Assembly: GCA_900316845.1 (NCBI GenBank)
Contig: ONEG01000018.1
Location: forward strand, 1-63,709
Length of the DNA: 63,709 nucleotides
Source: an uncultured Bacteroidales bacterium
Lineage (GTDB): Bacteria > Bacteroidota > Bacteroidia > Bacteroidales > Paludibacteraceae
Direction of reading: 5' to 3'
Shown: piece by piece, positions 33,364 through 43,099 of the stretch
Layout of the letters: each line of letters begins with the position of its first letter
How positions within the stretch are numbered: position 1 is the stretch's first letter
Position numbers and translations under genes: made by a program
The notes under the pieces: model-generated
Told to the model about the DNA's origin: nothing
Database searches by the model: none
Seen by the model: the letters and a program-made list of their open reading frames with translations, nothing else

Positions 33364-36039
33364 ATGAGTAACAATAATCAATATTACACACCGGGTGGTA
33401 ACAACAATTACTACCAGCCCGGAGGCAATCAGGCTTATTACGGCAACCAGGCTTATTACTACCAGCAAGGGGGCAATCAGCAGTACTATCAGCAGGATCC
33501 TCTTCAGCAGAAAGGCGATGATGATGAAGACAGCTCGATGAGTTTTAACCCGCTCGAGTGGTTGTTTACGTTCCTGCATTATTGGTATCTGTTTGTGATC
33601 GCGATTGCTATCGCTTTGGGTCTGGCAATGCTCAAGAACCGGAGATGGATCCCGACGTATTACTCCCAGGGCACGATTGTCATCAAGGAGAGCAGCACGT
33701 ACGGCGGTTCGGCGTCGGCGCTGATGAACGGTTTCGGCGTGGACGCAGGATTCAAGAACGTGAACAACCAGATGATCATGCTCGGGTCATACGACCTGAT
33801 GAGCAGGGTAGTGGACTCCTTGCCTTTCCTGAATGTAGAGTACATCACCCAGGGTCGTTTCAAGACGAGGCAGCTGTACCGCCAGACGCCTGTGTTGGTT
33901 GAGCCGAAGATGGTGGATCCGCGTGCGTACGGTCCGCTCTTCCAGCTGAACTTCCGCTCCGACGGATCGATGCATATCTCTTCGACGGAGGAAGATACGC
34001 CTTTAGAGTTAGATGTGCATTACGGTCAGCCGATCAAATGCAAGCTCTTTGAGATCACCATCTGGCCGACCGAACTGATGGTCAACAGTGGCAAGATCTA
34101 TTTCCGTTTCCGTACGCATGAGTCGCTGGTGGACGAGTTCATGAGCCGGCTGCAACTCTCCTTCGTGACGGAGGGATCAACCGTTCTGGCGCTCTCATTA
34201 GTGAGTGAGACGCCGCAACGAGACTGCGAGTTCATCGATGAGTTGGCGAAGATCTACCTCTTGCAGAACCTCGAGCAGAAGAACGAGGTGGCAGAGAACT
34301 CCATCCGTTTTATCAACGAGCAGTTGAATAACCTGCAGTCGTCCCTGCAAGTGAGCGAAGGCGCGATGACGAACTTCCGCCAGGAGAATAAGTTCGTCGA
34401 TGTGAACTCGTATGCCGGCCAGCTCATGGGACGTATCGCCGAGTATGAGCAGAAATCGATGGAGCTGCGTCTGCGCGAGACGTATTTTGACTACCTCATC
34501 TCGTATATCCATCAGAATATCGAGAACGGCGCAGTCATTGCGCCGACGACGATGGGTGTGAACGAACCGATGCTGATGACGCTCGTTCAGCAACTCAACG
34601 ACCTGCGTATCCAACGCGGAGAGTTGACAGAGAAGAACGTTTACTACGCGATCTACACCAAGGATATCGAGAACGTCAAACAGGCGATCGAAGAGGTGGT
34701 GACGTCGATGAGGGCATCCTTGGAGATCGAGAAGACCGACCTCAAGAACCGCTACTCGGAGGTGGAGAAATCCATCAAACAGCTGCCGGAGAAAGAGCTC
34801 CAGATGGTTGCCATCGAGCGTAACTACCGCATCGACGACAACTACTACACCTTCTTCCTGCAGAAACGTGCTGAGGCTGAGATTCAGAAAGCATCCAACA
34901 CCCCCGATAACTCCATCATGGATAAGGCGCGTACCACGGCGATCATGAACGCCAAAGCCAAATCCAAGACGACAAGTACGTATCTGATTATCGGATTCCT
35001 GATCCCGATGGTGCTGATTATCCTCAGCGAGTTGCTCAACAACAAGATCCGCTCGCCGAAAGATGTCGTCAAACTGAAGATGTTCCGCCTGATCGGTACG
35101 CTGCGTCACGCCAAGAGCCAGAACCCGACGCTCGTGCGCGCTTCGCCCCGATCGAGCTATGCGGAGATGCTTCGTGCCATCCGTACGCGTATGGAGTTTG
35201 TCTTGAAGCGCAAAGAGAAGATGGTTATCTGCGTCACCTCTACGGAGTCCGGCGATGGTAAGACCTTCCTCTCGACGAACCTTGCAGCGCTGTACGCCAT
35301 GACCGGTAAGAAGACCTTATTGGTCGATCTGGACCTTCGTAAACCGAATATCCACACCAAACTTGGTCTGGAGAACGGTAACGGTGTGTCGAACTACTTG
35401 ATCGGCGATTGCGAGGCAGAGGATATATTCGTTCACGACACACCTTTCGGCTTTGATTTCGTGCGTGCCGGTACGATTCCGCCGAACCCAGGTGAGTTGG
35501 TGCACTCCGACAAGCTGCGCGAGACCATCGCCAAAGCCCGCGAGATATATGATTTCATCGTCATCGATACCTCGCCTATCGGTCTGGTTCCGGATGCGTA
35601 TGCGGTGATTGAACAGAGTGACCTCTGCCTCTTCGTCATCCGTTGTATGCAGACCAATAAATCCTTCTGCAAGCAGACCCTGGAGCAGATGACCGAAGTG
35701 ATCGATGCGCCGGAGAAAGTGCAGCTCGTCCTCTCGGATATTCCGACGGAAGGTCGTCACTCGTACGGCTCAGGTTACGGCTACGGCTACGGCGGTTACG
35801 GCGGCTACGGCTACGGACACCTCGGCTACGGCGGTTACGGCGGTTACGGCTACGGCGGTTATGGTAGCACGAACAAGAAGTCACACCGATACGGTAAGGT
35901 CTATGGTAAGATCTACGGCAAGCTCGTCGGTGATGACAAAGCCGCACGCTCGTATTACTACTACCACCACGATGAAGACGACGAGGAGTCGCAGAATAAG
36001 GACTCGAATAACAGCGATTCGAATAACAGCGAGTCGTAA
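33364..36039 (+). CDS. wzc: Wzc-type chain-length regulator with tyrosine autokinase
   Basis: 891 residues. Residues 1-55 are a low-complexity Gln/Asn/Tyr/Gly stretch not usual in the family. First membrane helix about 67-90; a large Wzz periplasmic region; second helix about 538-558. The cytoplasmic BY-kinase follows: Walker A TSTESGDGKT near 624-633, Walker A' LLVDLDLRKP near 653-662, Walker B FIVIDTSPI near 730-738. The C-terminus is a Gly/Tyr repeat (about 799-840), then Tyr-rich, acidic and Asn/Ser-rich tails, giving many autophosphorylation sites. It should pair with the Wza proteins to control polymer export. It closes the operon, two bases before the converging pseudouridine synthase. 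Confidence 0.92.
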   Translation: MSNNNQYYTPGGNNNYYQPGGNQAYYGNQAYYYQQGGNQQYYQQDPLQQKGDDDEDSSMSFNPLEWLFTFLHYWYLFVIAIAIALGLAMLKNRRWIPTYYSQGTIVIKESSTYGGSASALMNGFGVDAGFKNVNNQMIMLGSYDLMSRVVDSLPFLNVEYITQGRFKTRQLYRQTPVLVEPKMVDPRAYGPLFQLNFRSDGSMHISSTEEDTPLELDVHYGQPIKCKLFEITIWPTELMVNSGKIYFRFRTHESLVDEFMSRLQLSFVTEGSTVLALSLVSETPQRDCEFIDELAKIYLLQNLEQKNEVAENSIRFINEQLNNLQSSLQVSEGAMTNFRQENKFVDVNSYAGQLMGRIAEYEQKSMELRLRETYFDYLISYIHQNIENGAVIAPTTMGVNEPMLMTLVQQLNDLRIQRGELTEKNVYYAIYTKDIENVKQAIEEVVTSMRASLEIEKTDLKNRYSEVEKSIKQLPEKELQMVAIERNYRIDDNYYTFFLQKRAEAEIQKASNTPDNSIMDKARTTAIMNAKAKSKTTSTYLIIGFLIPMVLIILSELLNNKIRSPKDVVKLKMFRLIGTLRHAKSQNPTLVRASPRSSYAEMLRAIRTRMEFVLKRKEKMVICVTSTESGDGKTFLSTNLAALYAMTGKKTLLVDLDLRKPNIHTKLGLENGNGVSNYLIGDCEAEDIFVHDTPFGFDFVRAGTIPPNPGELVHSDKLRETIAKAREIYDFIVIDTSPIGLVPDAYAVIEQSDLCLFVIRCMQTNKSFCKQTLEQMTEVIDAPEKVQLVLSDIPTEGRHSYGSGYGYGYGGYGGYGYGHLGYGGYGGYGYGGYGSTNKKSHRYGKVYGKIYGKLVGDDKAARSYYYYHHDEDDEESQNKDSNNSDSNNSES

Positions 36040-36040
36040 G

Positions 36041-37420
36041 TTAGAATGGAGAAGGGATGCAGAAATGCATCTCTTCTTTGGTTACGGGGTGCACGAAACG
36101 GATCTCTGCGGCATGAAGCATCAGGCGGTCACTCTCCTCCATGCCGTTGCCGTACAGTCGGTCACCGAGGATCGGTGCGTTCAGACCCTCCGGGTGCGCC
36201 GCATGAACTCGCAGTTGATGCGTGCGGCCGGTCATAGGGTAGAAATCCACGAAGATCGTACCGTCCGCACGCCGCTCGCGGATGATATAGCGTGTGAGTG
36301 CCGGTTTGCCGTGCTCCCGGGAGACCATTTGCCGCGGTCGTTCATACGGGTTCGGCAGCAACGGCAATTCAATCACCCCTTCGTCCTTTAGCCTTTCGCC
36401 CTTTTGCCCTTCGCCATTTCTCCTTTCATCCTTTAATAATGCCTCATAGCGTTTGAGGATGTCGCGCCGCTGGAAGTATGATTGCAGCGCTTTATAAACC
36501 TCTTCCGTCTTGGCAAGGACGATAAGGCCGCTGGTGTCTTGGTCCAGGCGGTGCGCCGGCATGAGATACGCGTAGCCATTTTGTGTCTTCAGATAGGCAG
36601 ACAGAGAGAGTTCCTCCGTCTTGCCCGGCACCGACAAGAGCCCTGCGGGCTTATTGACAACCATAAGAGACGCATCTTCGTAGAGCACCTCGATCTGCCG
36701 GCACAAGTCTTCGGTACGGTTCTCTTGGGTGGGTTTCTCCACTTCTAAGCCCTGCATCATAAATCGCAAGATAGGTACGCATCGCCCGGAACACGGCGCG
36801 TAGAACTGTCCTTCCCTCCGTAACTCATTTGCCGGTGAGGCGCCGACCCAGAACTCCGCTAAGGCCAACGGTTTCAGCCCATGCTGAAAGGCGTACTGCA
36901 GCAACTTCGGCGCACAACACTCCCCTGCACCCGATGGAGGTAGAGGGTCTTTGTCCCTTGGCCCTTGGTTCCCTTGTCCCTTTCCAAACCACTCCTCTGG
37001 GGAGAGAATGGGTTGTTCGTGCTGGAAGATATCCAGCAGGTTGCGGCGCTCGCCCTTGCCGTTCAACAGGTGGTACTGCGCAAACAGCAGCCGTTGCAGC
37101 CGCCGCGACTCCTCTTTGCTTGTGCCGATGGGCGGTGTCTTCATCTCATACACCGGCGGCACAAAACCCTCATGGTCGTACCGGCCGTCTAATTGTGCCG
37201 AGAACGCAGCGATAAAAGTCACGCCCTCCGCCGTCTGCCATACGCCGTCAGAGCTCTGCCACGTGCCGTCTTTCTCGACCACCAGCACGCCGAACATCTT
37301 CCCAAGACGATGAAGTTCGCTTTGAGGGTTCGCGCGCATGTACGCGTGTACCTTATTTATTATAAGCGCTGCAGCTGCTTGTGCAGAGGCCTCCGGGGGA
37401 AGGGTAAAAGGTGAAATCAT
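36041..37420 (-). CDS. RluA-family pseudouridine synthase with N-terminal extension
   Basis: 459 residues from MISPFTLPPEA; the longer open frame upstream overlaps the divergent promoter. The catalytic half is C-terminal, with AHRLDQDTSGLIVL near 285-298 holding the active-site Asp, and TGRTHQLRVHAAHP later. The N-terminal 230 residues carry PSGAGECCAPKLLQYAFQHG and YAPCSGRC, the Cys-containing domain known in a subset of RluA proteins of Bacteroidetes and Vibrio. It probably modifies tRNA or 23S rRNA. Two low-complexity in-frame insertions are present (36376-36437 encodes a Lys/Glu/Arg/Gly run; 36945-36990 encodes GKGQGNQGPRDKD). Confidence 0.85.
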   Translation of the reverse strand: MISPFTLPPEASAQAAAALIINKVHAYMRANPQSELHRLGKMFGVLVVEKDGTWQSSDGVWQTAEGVTFIAAFSAQLDGRYDHEGFVPPVYEMKTPPIGTSKEESRRLQRLLFAQYHLLNGKGERRNLLDIFQHEQPILSPEEWFGKGQGNQGPRDKDPLPPSGAGECCAPKLLQYAFQHGLKPLALAEFWVGASPANELRREGQFYAPCSGRCVPILRFMMQGLEVEKPTQENRTEDLCRQIEVLYEDASLMVVNKPAGLLSVPGKTEELSLSAYLKTQNGYAYLMPAHRLDQDTSGLIVLAKTEEVYKALQSYFQRRDILKRYEALLKDERRNGEGQKGERLKDEGVIELPLLPNPYERPRQMVSREHGKPALTRYIIRERRADGTIFVDFYPMTGRTHQLRVHAAHPEGLNAPILGDRLYGNGMEESDRLMLHAAEIRFVHPVTKEEMHFCIPSPF

Positions 37421-37484
37421 ATTCGTCGTAATAAAAATCGACTGCAAAAATACAAAAAAATTTGCATATATGCAAAAATTGTAG

Positions 37485-37492
37485 TAATTTTG
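37485..37492 (+). promoter_or_regulatory. Promoter of the DUF1846 gene
   Basis: -7 box TAATTTTG, with TTTGCATATATGC upstream. Nine bases separate it from the ATG at 37502, so the transcript is nearly leaderless. Confidence 0.65.
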
Positions 37493-37501
37493 TACCCGAT
37501 T

Positions 37502-38983
37502 ATGCAAACTGCTTTCGATAATGACAAATATATCCGTATTCAGTCGGAACACATCCGCGAACGGATAGCTCAGTTTGGTAACAAACTGTACCTGGAGTTA
37601 GGTGGTAAGCTCTTCGACGACATGCACGCGAGTCGTGTGTTGCCGGGTTTTCTGCCGGATAGTAAGTTGCGTATGCTCACGCAACTCCGTGACTCATTGG
37701 AGATCCTCATCGTCCTTTCTGCCGAAGATATCGAGCGGAATAAGGTGCGTCAGGACCTCGGTATCACGTATGATGAGGACGTGCTGCGTCTTCGCGAAGA
37801 GTTTATGAGCCGTGGCTTTATGGTCTCTTCGGTCGTGATTACCCATTACTCCGGTCAGCGTTCGGCGGATGCGTATCGCCAGCGTCTGGAGCGGAAAGGT
37901 ATCCGGGTGTACTATCATTATCTGATTGAGGGCTACCCCCACAATGTGGAGCTGATCGCTTCGGACGAAGGCTTCGGACGTAATGATTATGTGGAGACGA
38001 CCCGTCCTCTGGTTATCGTCACGGCGCCGGGTCCCGGTAGCGGAAAGATGGCGGTTTGCTTAAGTCAGCTCTACAACGAGCAGAAACATGGTTGTGAGGC
38101 AGGGTACGCGAAGTTCGAGACTTTCCCCGTATGGAACCTCCCGCTCAAACACCCGCTGAACGTGGCGTACGAAGCGGCTACCGCGGACCTCAACGATGTG
38201 AATATGATCGACCCCTTCCATCTGGAGGCTACGGGCAAGACGGCGGTGAACTATAACCGCGATATAGAGATCTTCCCGGTACTCGACGCGCTCTTCAAAT
38301 CGATCTACGGCGAGAGCCCGTATAAGTCCCCGACGGAGATGGGTGTGAATATGGTGGGTTTCTGTATCAGCGATGACGAGGCGGTGCGTGAGGCGTGCAA
38401 GCAAGAGATCATCCGTCGTTATTTCCGGGCGCTCTGTCATTTGGCTAACGGCAAATGCAATGAGTCGGAGATCAAGAAACTGGCGATCCTTCAGCAGCAG
38501 GTAGGTATCACTACCGCCGAGCGTCGTACAACGGTCGCAGCCCGTGAGCGCAGAGCCCTCAGTGGCGCTTTGCACGACGGCTCTTTTGCCCATGCAGCAG
38601 CTATCGAACTGCCGGATGGCAAGATCATCACTGCCGAGGCAGGACCGCTGTTAGGATCCTCTGCTGCACTCTTGCTTAACGCGATGAAAGAGTTGGCTGG
38701 CATCGACCATTCGGTTCGGTTGATTCCGGAGAAATATATCGGTCCGATACAGAAGACGAAGATCTCTTTCCTTCACGGCAAGAATCCGAGACTGCATACG
38801 GATGAGGTTTTGGTAGCGCTCTCGGTGCTCTCGCTCCAAGAGGAGAACTGCCGCAAAGCGTTAGACACCTTACCTTTGTTGAAGGGATGTCAGGCGCACT
38901 CGACCGTGATGCTCAACGAGGTGGATTGGAGAACATTTAAGAAATTAGGTATCGATCTGACGACCGATCCTGCAAAAAAATAA
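37502..38983 (+). CDS. DUF1846-family protein
   Basis: 493 residues from the ATG at 37502. The beginning (AFDNDKYIRIQSEHIRERI, then KLYLELGGKLFDD and ASRVLPGF) and TAPGPGSGKMAVCLSQLYNEQ are the family marks; the second is P-loop-like. The structure-known family is of unclear function, proposed to be nucleotide-dependent. Length is as expected. It ends immediately before the cobalamin riboswitch. Confidence 0.9.
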   Translation: MQTAFDNDKYIRIQSEHIRERIAQFGNKLYLELGGKLFDDMHASRVLPGFLPDSKLRMLTQLRDSLEILIVLSAEDIERNKVRQDLGITYDEDVLRLREEFMSRGFMVSSVVITHYSGQRSADAYRQRLERKGIRVYYHYLIEGYPHNVELIASDEGFGRNDYVETTRPLVIVTAPGPGSGKMAVCLSQLYNEQKHGCEAGYAKFETFPVWNLPLKHPLNVAYEAATADLNDVNMIDPFHLEATGKTAVNYNRDIEIFPVLDALFKSIYGESPYKSPTEMGVNMVGFCISDDEAVREACKQEIIRRYFRALCHLANGKCNESEIKKLAILQQQVGITTAERRTTVAARERRALSGALHDGSFAHAAAIELPDGKIITAEAGPLLGSSAALLLNAMKELAGIDHSVRLIPEKYIGPIQKTKISFLHGKNPRLHTDEVLVALSVLSLQEENCRKALDTLPLLKGCQAHSTVMLNEVDWRTFKKLGIDLTTDPAKK

Positions 38984-38987
38984 ATAA

Positions 38988-39096
38988 CCCTTGTGGTGAA
39001 TAGCTGATCGCGAGAGAACACGGGTGTAAATCCCGGGCTGACCGGCAACTGTGATGACCTTCGGGTCTAAGCCAGATCGCTTGCGATGAGCCTTAA
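38988..39096 (+). promoter_or_regulatory. Cobalamin riboswitch, compact form, upstream of btuB
   Basis: Contains the conserved core pieces ACCGGCAACTGTGATGA and TAAGCCAGATCGC, with pairing arms GATCGCGA and GATCGC around them. A hairpin GTCCT (39104-39108) with AGGAC (39117-39121) lies just before the btuB start at 39127 and could be the expression platform. It begins right after the DUF1846 stop and is shorter than the second copy at 44055. Confidence 0.8.
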
Positions 39097-39126
39097 TTGA
39101 GAAGTCCTCCTGGAGTAGGACCAACA

Positions 39127-41181
39127 ATGGCAAAAAGAATCTTTTTTATACTGTTTTTTGCGCTTGTGGCGCGCTCTGCTTTTGCATATGACGAGGCAGA
39201 GCAGGATTCCCTATATAACCGCTTCCAACTCTCGGAGGTGGAGGTCACGGCGCGCTCTTTAGCCAAGGATGTTATCGTCCCCCAGACGCTGAAAGGCACT
39301 GAACTGCAACGACTTAACGCCCTTTCTGTAGCGGACGCCTTGCGGTATTTCTCCGGCGTACAACTCAAGGACTACGGCGGAGTGGGAGGTATCAAGACCA
39401 TCAACATCCGCTCCATGGGAAGCCAGCATACGGCGGTGTACTATAACGGCGTGCAGTTGGGGAACGCCCAGAACGGGCAGGTGGATTTAGGGCGTTTCTC
39501 GTTGGATAACCTGGAGGAGATCCAGCTCTTTAACGGTCAGAAATCCGATATCTTCCAGTCTGCGCGGGAGTTTGGCGCTGCAGGAAACGTGTATCTCACG
39601 ACCCGCAAACCTTACTTCAAAGAGGATGAGAAGGTGCATGTACGCGGTCAGATGCGTTTTGGCTCTTTCTCGCTGGCGAACCCCAATGTGGGCGTTGATG
39701 TCAAGTTGACGAACGCACTCTCGCTGACCCTCGATGCCGAGTACGTGTATTCGGATGGCAAGTATCCCTTCCGCTACCGCCGTGTGCTGCCTTCCGGTGA
39801 GACGGCGTATGACACTACGGCGGTGCGTCAGAACGGCGATGTGAACGCCGTGCGTACGGAGCTCGGCCTGCATCATTACTACCGCACGACGGGCTTCTGG
39901 CGCGTGCATGTGTATAACTACTACTCTGAGCGAGGCGTGCCCGGGGCGATTGTCAATAATGTCTGGCGGAACGGCGAGCGCCTGTGGGACCGCAACACCT
40001 TTGTGCAAGCCCAATGGCAGGACGAGTGGTTCGACCGCTGGTCCACGCGTTTCTTAGCGAAGTACGCCAACGATTTTACCCATTATAAGAACTACGACGA
40101 GCGTCTCTTGCCCTCCAATAACCGGTACACCCAGCAGGAGGCGTATCTCTCGCTTGCCAATAAGTTCCGCGTCTTTAATTGGTGGGATCTTTCCCTGGCG
40201 TACGATTATCAGTATAACGCCCTTGCGCGGGAGAATCTGCTCTTGGAGGACGGTACGGACCATTTTGCACGGCATTCTCATTGGCTCTCCGCCGCGACGG
40301 CTTTTAATGTCAAGGAGTACCTGCGTCTTCAGGCCTCGGTTTTGATGACGGCCGTCAGCAATCAGCCGTCAGCAATCAGCGTTCAGCCTAAAGTTACCCC
40401 GGGCATCTTCCTCTCTTTCCGTCCGTATCCGAAGATCGACCTCAGTCTCAACGCTTTCTATAAGCAGAGTTACCGCTATCCGACCTTTAACGACCTCTAT
40501 TATACGGATCTGGGCAACGCTTCTCTTAGGCCGGAGTTAGCCCGCCAGCACTCGGTCGAGCTCGCCTATCGAGTCAGCCATAAATGGCTGATGGCTAACG
40601 TAGCGGTCTCATATTACTACAACCGCGTCACGGATAAGATCATCGCGTACCCCAAGGGTCAGCAGTTCCGCTGGACGATGCTCAACCTCGGAACGGTGAA
40701 GATCAACGGTGTCGATGCCAAAGCCGATTTCTCCTTCTTCCTGCCGTTGCGTTGGGTGCTCCGCACGAGGCTCAACTACACCTACCAGAAGGCGATCGAC
40801 GTCACGAACCCATCGGACACGTATTATGGTCACCAGATCCCGTATATCCCTTGGCACAGCGGTAGCGCGGTTCTCGGACTCGAGTGGACCAGCCGTCGTG
40901 GCGATCATTATGGGCTGAACTACTCGTTCATCTACGTCGGCGAACGTTACGGTCAGCAGGAGAACACGATCTATAACTACGTGCAGCCCTGGTACACGCA
41001 TGACCTCTCGCTCTACGGAGAGTGGGGGATTACCGTACACCGTACACCATACGCCATACACCCCTTATGGTTGAAAGCGAATATAGAACTCAATAACTTG
41101 CTCGGGCAGGATTACGAAGTGATTCAGAATTACCCGATGCCCAAACAAAACGTACGATGCACTATAGCTTTAAGATATTAA
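39127..41181 (+). CDS. btuB: TonB-dependent cobalamin receptor (BtuB-like)
   Basis: 684 residues from the ATG at 39127. Signal peptide ending in ARSAFA, a plug domain (about 28-150, with LSEVEVTARS and INIRSMGSQHTAVYYNGVQ), then a beta-barrel of repeated amphipathic strands that ends in aromatic Tyr. Substrate is inferred from the riboswitch just upstream and from the BtuG-like partner overlapping its end. A 14-base repeat (40353-40380) gives an in-frame NQPSAISVQP insertion in a loop. Outer membrane; needs TonB. Confidence 0.9.
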   Translation: MAKRIFFILFFALVARSAFAYDEAEQDSLYNRFQLSEVEVTARSLAKDVIVPQTLKGTELQRLNALSVADALRYFSGVQLKDYGGVGGIKTINIRSMGSQHTAVYYNGVQLGNAQNGQVDLGRFSLDNLEEIQLFNGQKSDIFQSAREFGAAGNVYLTTRKPYFKEDEKVHVRGQMRFGSFSLANPNVGVDVKLTNALSLTLDAEYVYSDGKYPFRYRRVLPSGETAYDTTAVRQNGDVNAVRTELGLHHYYRTTGFWRVHVYNYYSERGVPGAIVNNVWRNGERLWDRNTFVQAQWQDEWFDRWSTRFLAKYANDFTHYKNYDERLLPSNNRYTQQEAYLSLANKFRVFNWWDLSLAYDYQYNALARENLLLEDGTDHFARHSHWLSAATAFNVKEYLRLQASVLMTAVSNQPSAISVQPKVTPGIFLSFRPYPKIDLSLNAFYKQSYRYPTFNDLYYTDLGNASLRPELARQHSVELAYRVSHKWLMANVAVSYYYNRVTDKIIAYPKGQQFRWTMLNLGTVKINGVDAKADFSFFLPLRWVLRTRLNYTYQKAIDVTNPSDTYYGHQIPYIPWHSGSAVLGLEWTSRRGDHYGLNYSFIYVGERYGQQENTIYNYVQPWYTHDLSLYGEWGITVHRTPYAIHPLWLKANIELNNLLGQDYEVIQNYPMPKQNVRCTIALRY

Positions 41182-43034
41182 ATCTGTATTCTGTCAGCGT
41201 AGCGGTCTGTATTCTGTCAGCGATAGCGGTCTTGTCCTCCTGCCGCGGCGACGAGGTCATCTATCCGACCATCGGCACGCACGTCACGGACGAGGTGCGC
41301 GAGGGTGGGCTATACGTCCTTTGTGAGGGAAATATGGGTTCTAACAAAGCCCGCTTGGATTATATCAACTTGGAGAAAGGCGATTATTATTCCAATTGGT
41401 ATGGTTCGCAGAACCCCCATCAACTCAAGGAATTAGGCGACGTCGGCAACGATATACAGGCTTACGGCGGTCGTCTCTATGCGGTGATAAATTGTTCCCA
41501 CAAGGTCGAAGTGATGGATCGTAAAGCCCGTCATATCAGCCAGATAGAAATTCCTAACTGCCGCTACATGGCTTTCCGGGGCGACAAGATGTACGTCTCT
41601 GCGTATGTCGGTTCGGTAGCAAATCCTGAACTCTTAGGCTCGGTCTTTGAGGTCGATACGGCCACCCTGCAAGTCACCCGCGAAGTGAAGGTCGGACACC
41701 AACCCGACGAACTCTGTATCCTCGGTGACAAACTCTACGTCGTTAACTCCGGCGGATATTTGGTCAACCGCCACGACTCGACCGTCTCTGTCATCGACCT
41801 GAACTCCTTCACGGAAATCGAGAAAATAACTGTCGGTCCGAACCCTCAACGCATCCGGCCGGATGACAGTGGAAAACTGTGGGTAAGTACGGATAAAAAC
41901 GTGGTAATCCTAGACCATAGCACTACTGTCAAGCATCTGTCGGTGAAGATTAGTAACCTTTCTATACTCGGCCCCGTAGCATACATGGTGGATAGAGACG
42001 CCCACACCCTCCGCGCTTTCTCCACCATCGACTACACCGAGCAAGACCAGCCGATAGATATCTCTTCTTTCGAGCACCCTTACGGACTCCTGGCGACGAC
42101 CGACGTGCTTTATATCACGGACGCCAAGAATTACGTCTCTTCGGGTGTGCTGCATTGTTTCGGGTACGACGGCAAGGAGCACTGGTCTGCGCGTACCGGA
42201 GATATACCAGGACACCTCTGCCGTGTCAGCGAAGCCTATGATTTATATCCCGACACTGCCTCTTCGAAGCCTGCGAAGTCATCTCCGTATATCTCACGCG
42301 TGTATGAGTATGTACCCGCGATGGGGCAGTTTGTGAACGTTCTGCCGAAGTATGAAGAGGGCGATGATGCAGCGGCGATGTGTCGCAAATGTGAGTTGGC
42401 GATTGCCAATAATGCTGGCGGACTCGTCTGCCTCGGAGGATGGGGGGGATACATCACCTTCGGCTTTGACCACGCCGTAGAGAACAAGGAAGGCTACGAC
42501 TTCCGCATCCTTGGTAATGCGTTCCGGATGACCGGAAACGAGGCGTACGGTAGTTCTGAGCCGGGTATTGTGATGGTCAGCCGCGACGAGAACGGCAACG
42601 GCAAGCCCGACGATACTTGGTACGAACTCAAAGGCTCCGAGTACGACAATCCGACGACTGTTCATTCGTATTCAAAGACCTATACACGCGAAAGCGATAC
42701 GATCCGCAATCCTTTCCACCAGCAGCCTTATTACCCGCAGTGGATCAAGGCCTCTTCGATGACCTTTACGGGCTCGCTTCTGGCGCCGCTCACCGAGCAG
42801 ATCGGCGGACAGAACGTGCAGCGGATATTGGATTTCGGCTACGCGGATAACAAACCCAATAATGATCTTTCAGGTACCTCATTCGACATATCGTGGGCTG
42901 TAGATGCGGATGGAAAATCAGTCAGTCTGCCAACTGTTGACTTCATCCGTATCTACACCGCGGTCGATGAGAACTACGATCAAACGGGAGAACTCAGTAC
43001 CGAGATCTCCGGCGCGATCGACTTACATGTATAA
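41157..43034 (+). CDS. BtuG-like surface lipoprotein fused to a second surface domain
   Basis: 625 residues; lipobox with Cys29. Residues about 40-345 are a seven-bladed YncE/DUF5074-like propeller (repeated VYVVNSGG and GPNPQRIRPD) of the kind that in BtuG captures cobalamin on the cell surface and passes it to BtuB. Residues about 365-625 are a separate domain (ISRVYEYVPAMGQFVN, then GGWGGYITFGFDHAV and DENGNGKPDDTWYELKGSEY), nearly the same as the complete product of 44300-45208. The start overlaps btuB by 25 bases. A 45-base tandem repeat (41187-41231) lies in the signal peptide codons. Probably a single-chain cobalamin capture device. Confidence 0.82.
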   Translation: MHYSFKILNLYSVSVAVCILSAIAVLSSCRGDEVIYPTIGTHVTDEVREGGLYVLCEGNMGSNKARLDYINLEKGDYYSNWYGSQNPHQLKELGDVGNDIQAYGGRLYAVINCSHKVEVMDRKARHISQIEIPNCRYMAFRGDKMYVSAYVGSVANPELLGSVFEVDTATLQVTREVKVGHQPDELCILGDKLYVVNSGGYLVNRHDSTVSVIDLNSFTEIEKITVGPNPQRIRPDDSGKLWVSTDKNVVILDHSTTVKHLSVKISNLSILGPVAYMVDRDAHTLRAFSTIDYTEQDQPIDISSFEHPYGLLATTDVLYITDAKNYVSSGVLHCFGYDGKEHWSARTGDIPGHLCRVSEAYDLYPDTASSKPAKSSPYISRVYEYVPAMGQFVNVLPKYEEGDDAAAMCRKCELAIANNAGGLVCLGGWGGYITFGFDHAVENKEGYDFRILGNAFRMTGNEAYGSSEPGIVMVSRDENGNGKPDDTWYELKGSEYDNPTTVHSYSKTYTRESDTIRNPFHQQPYYPQWIKASSMTFTGSLLAPLTEQIGGQNVQRILDFGYADNKPNNDLSGTSFDISWAVDADGKSVSLPTVDFIRIYTAVDENYDQTGELSTEISGAIDLHV

Positions 43035-43099
43035 CCATAGTGCTAATAACACTTTATATAATCAACATTTATTAATCATTTAAAAACAACAAAAACAAA

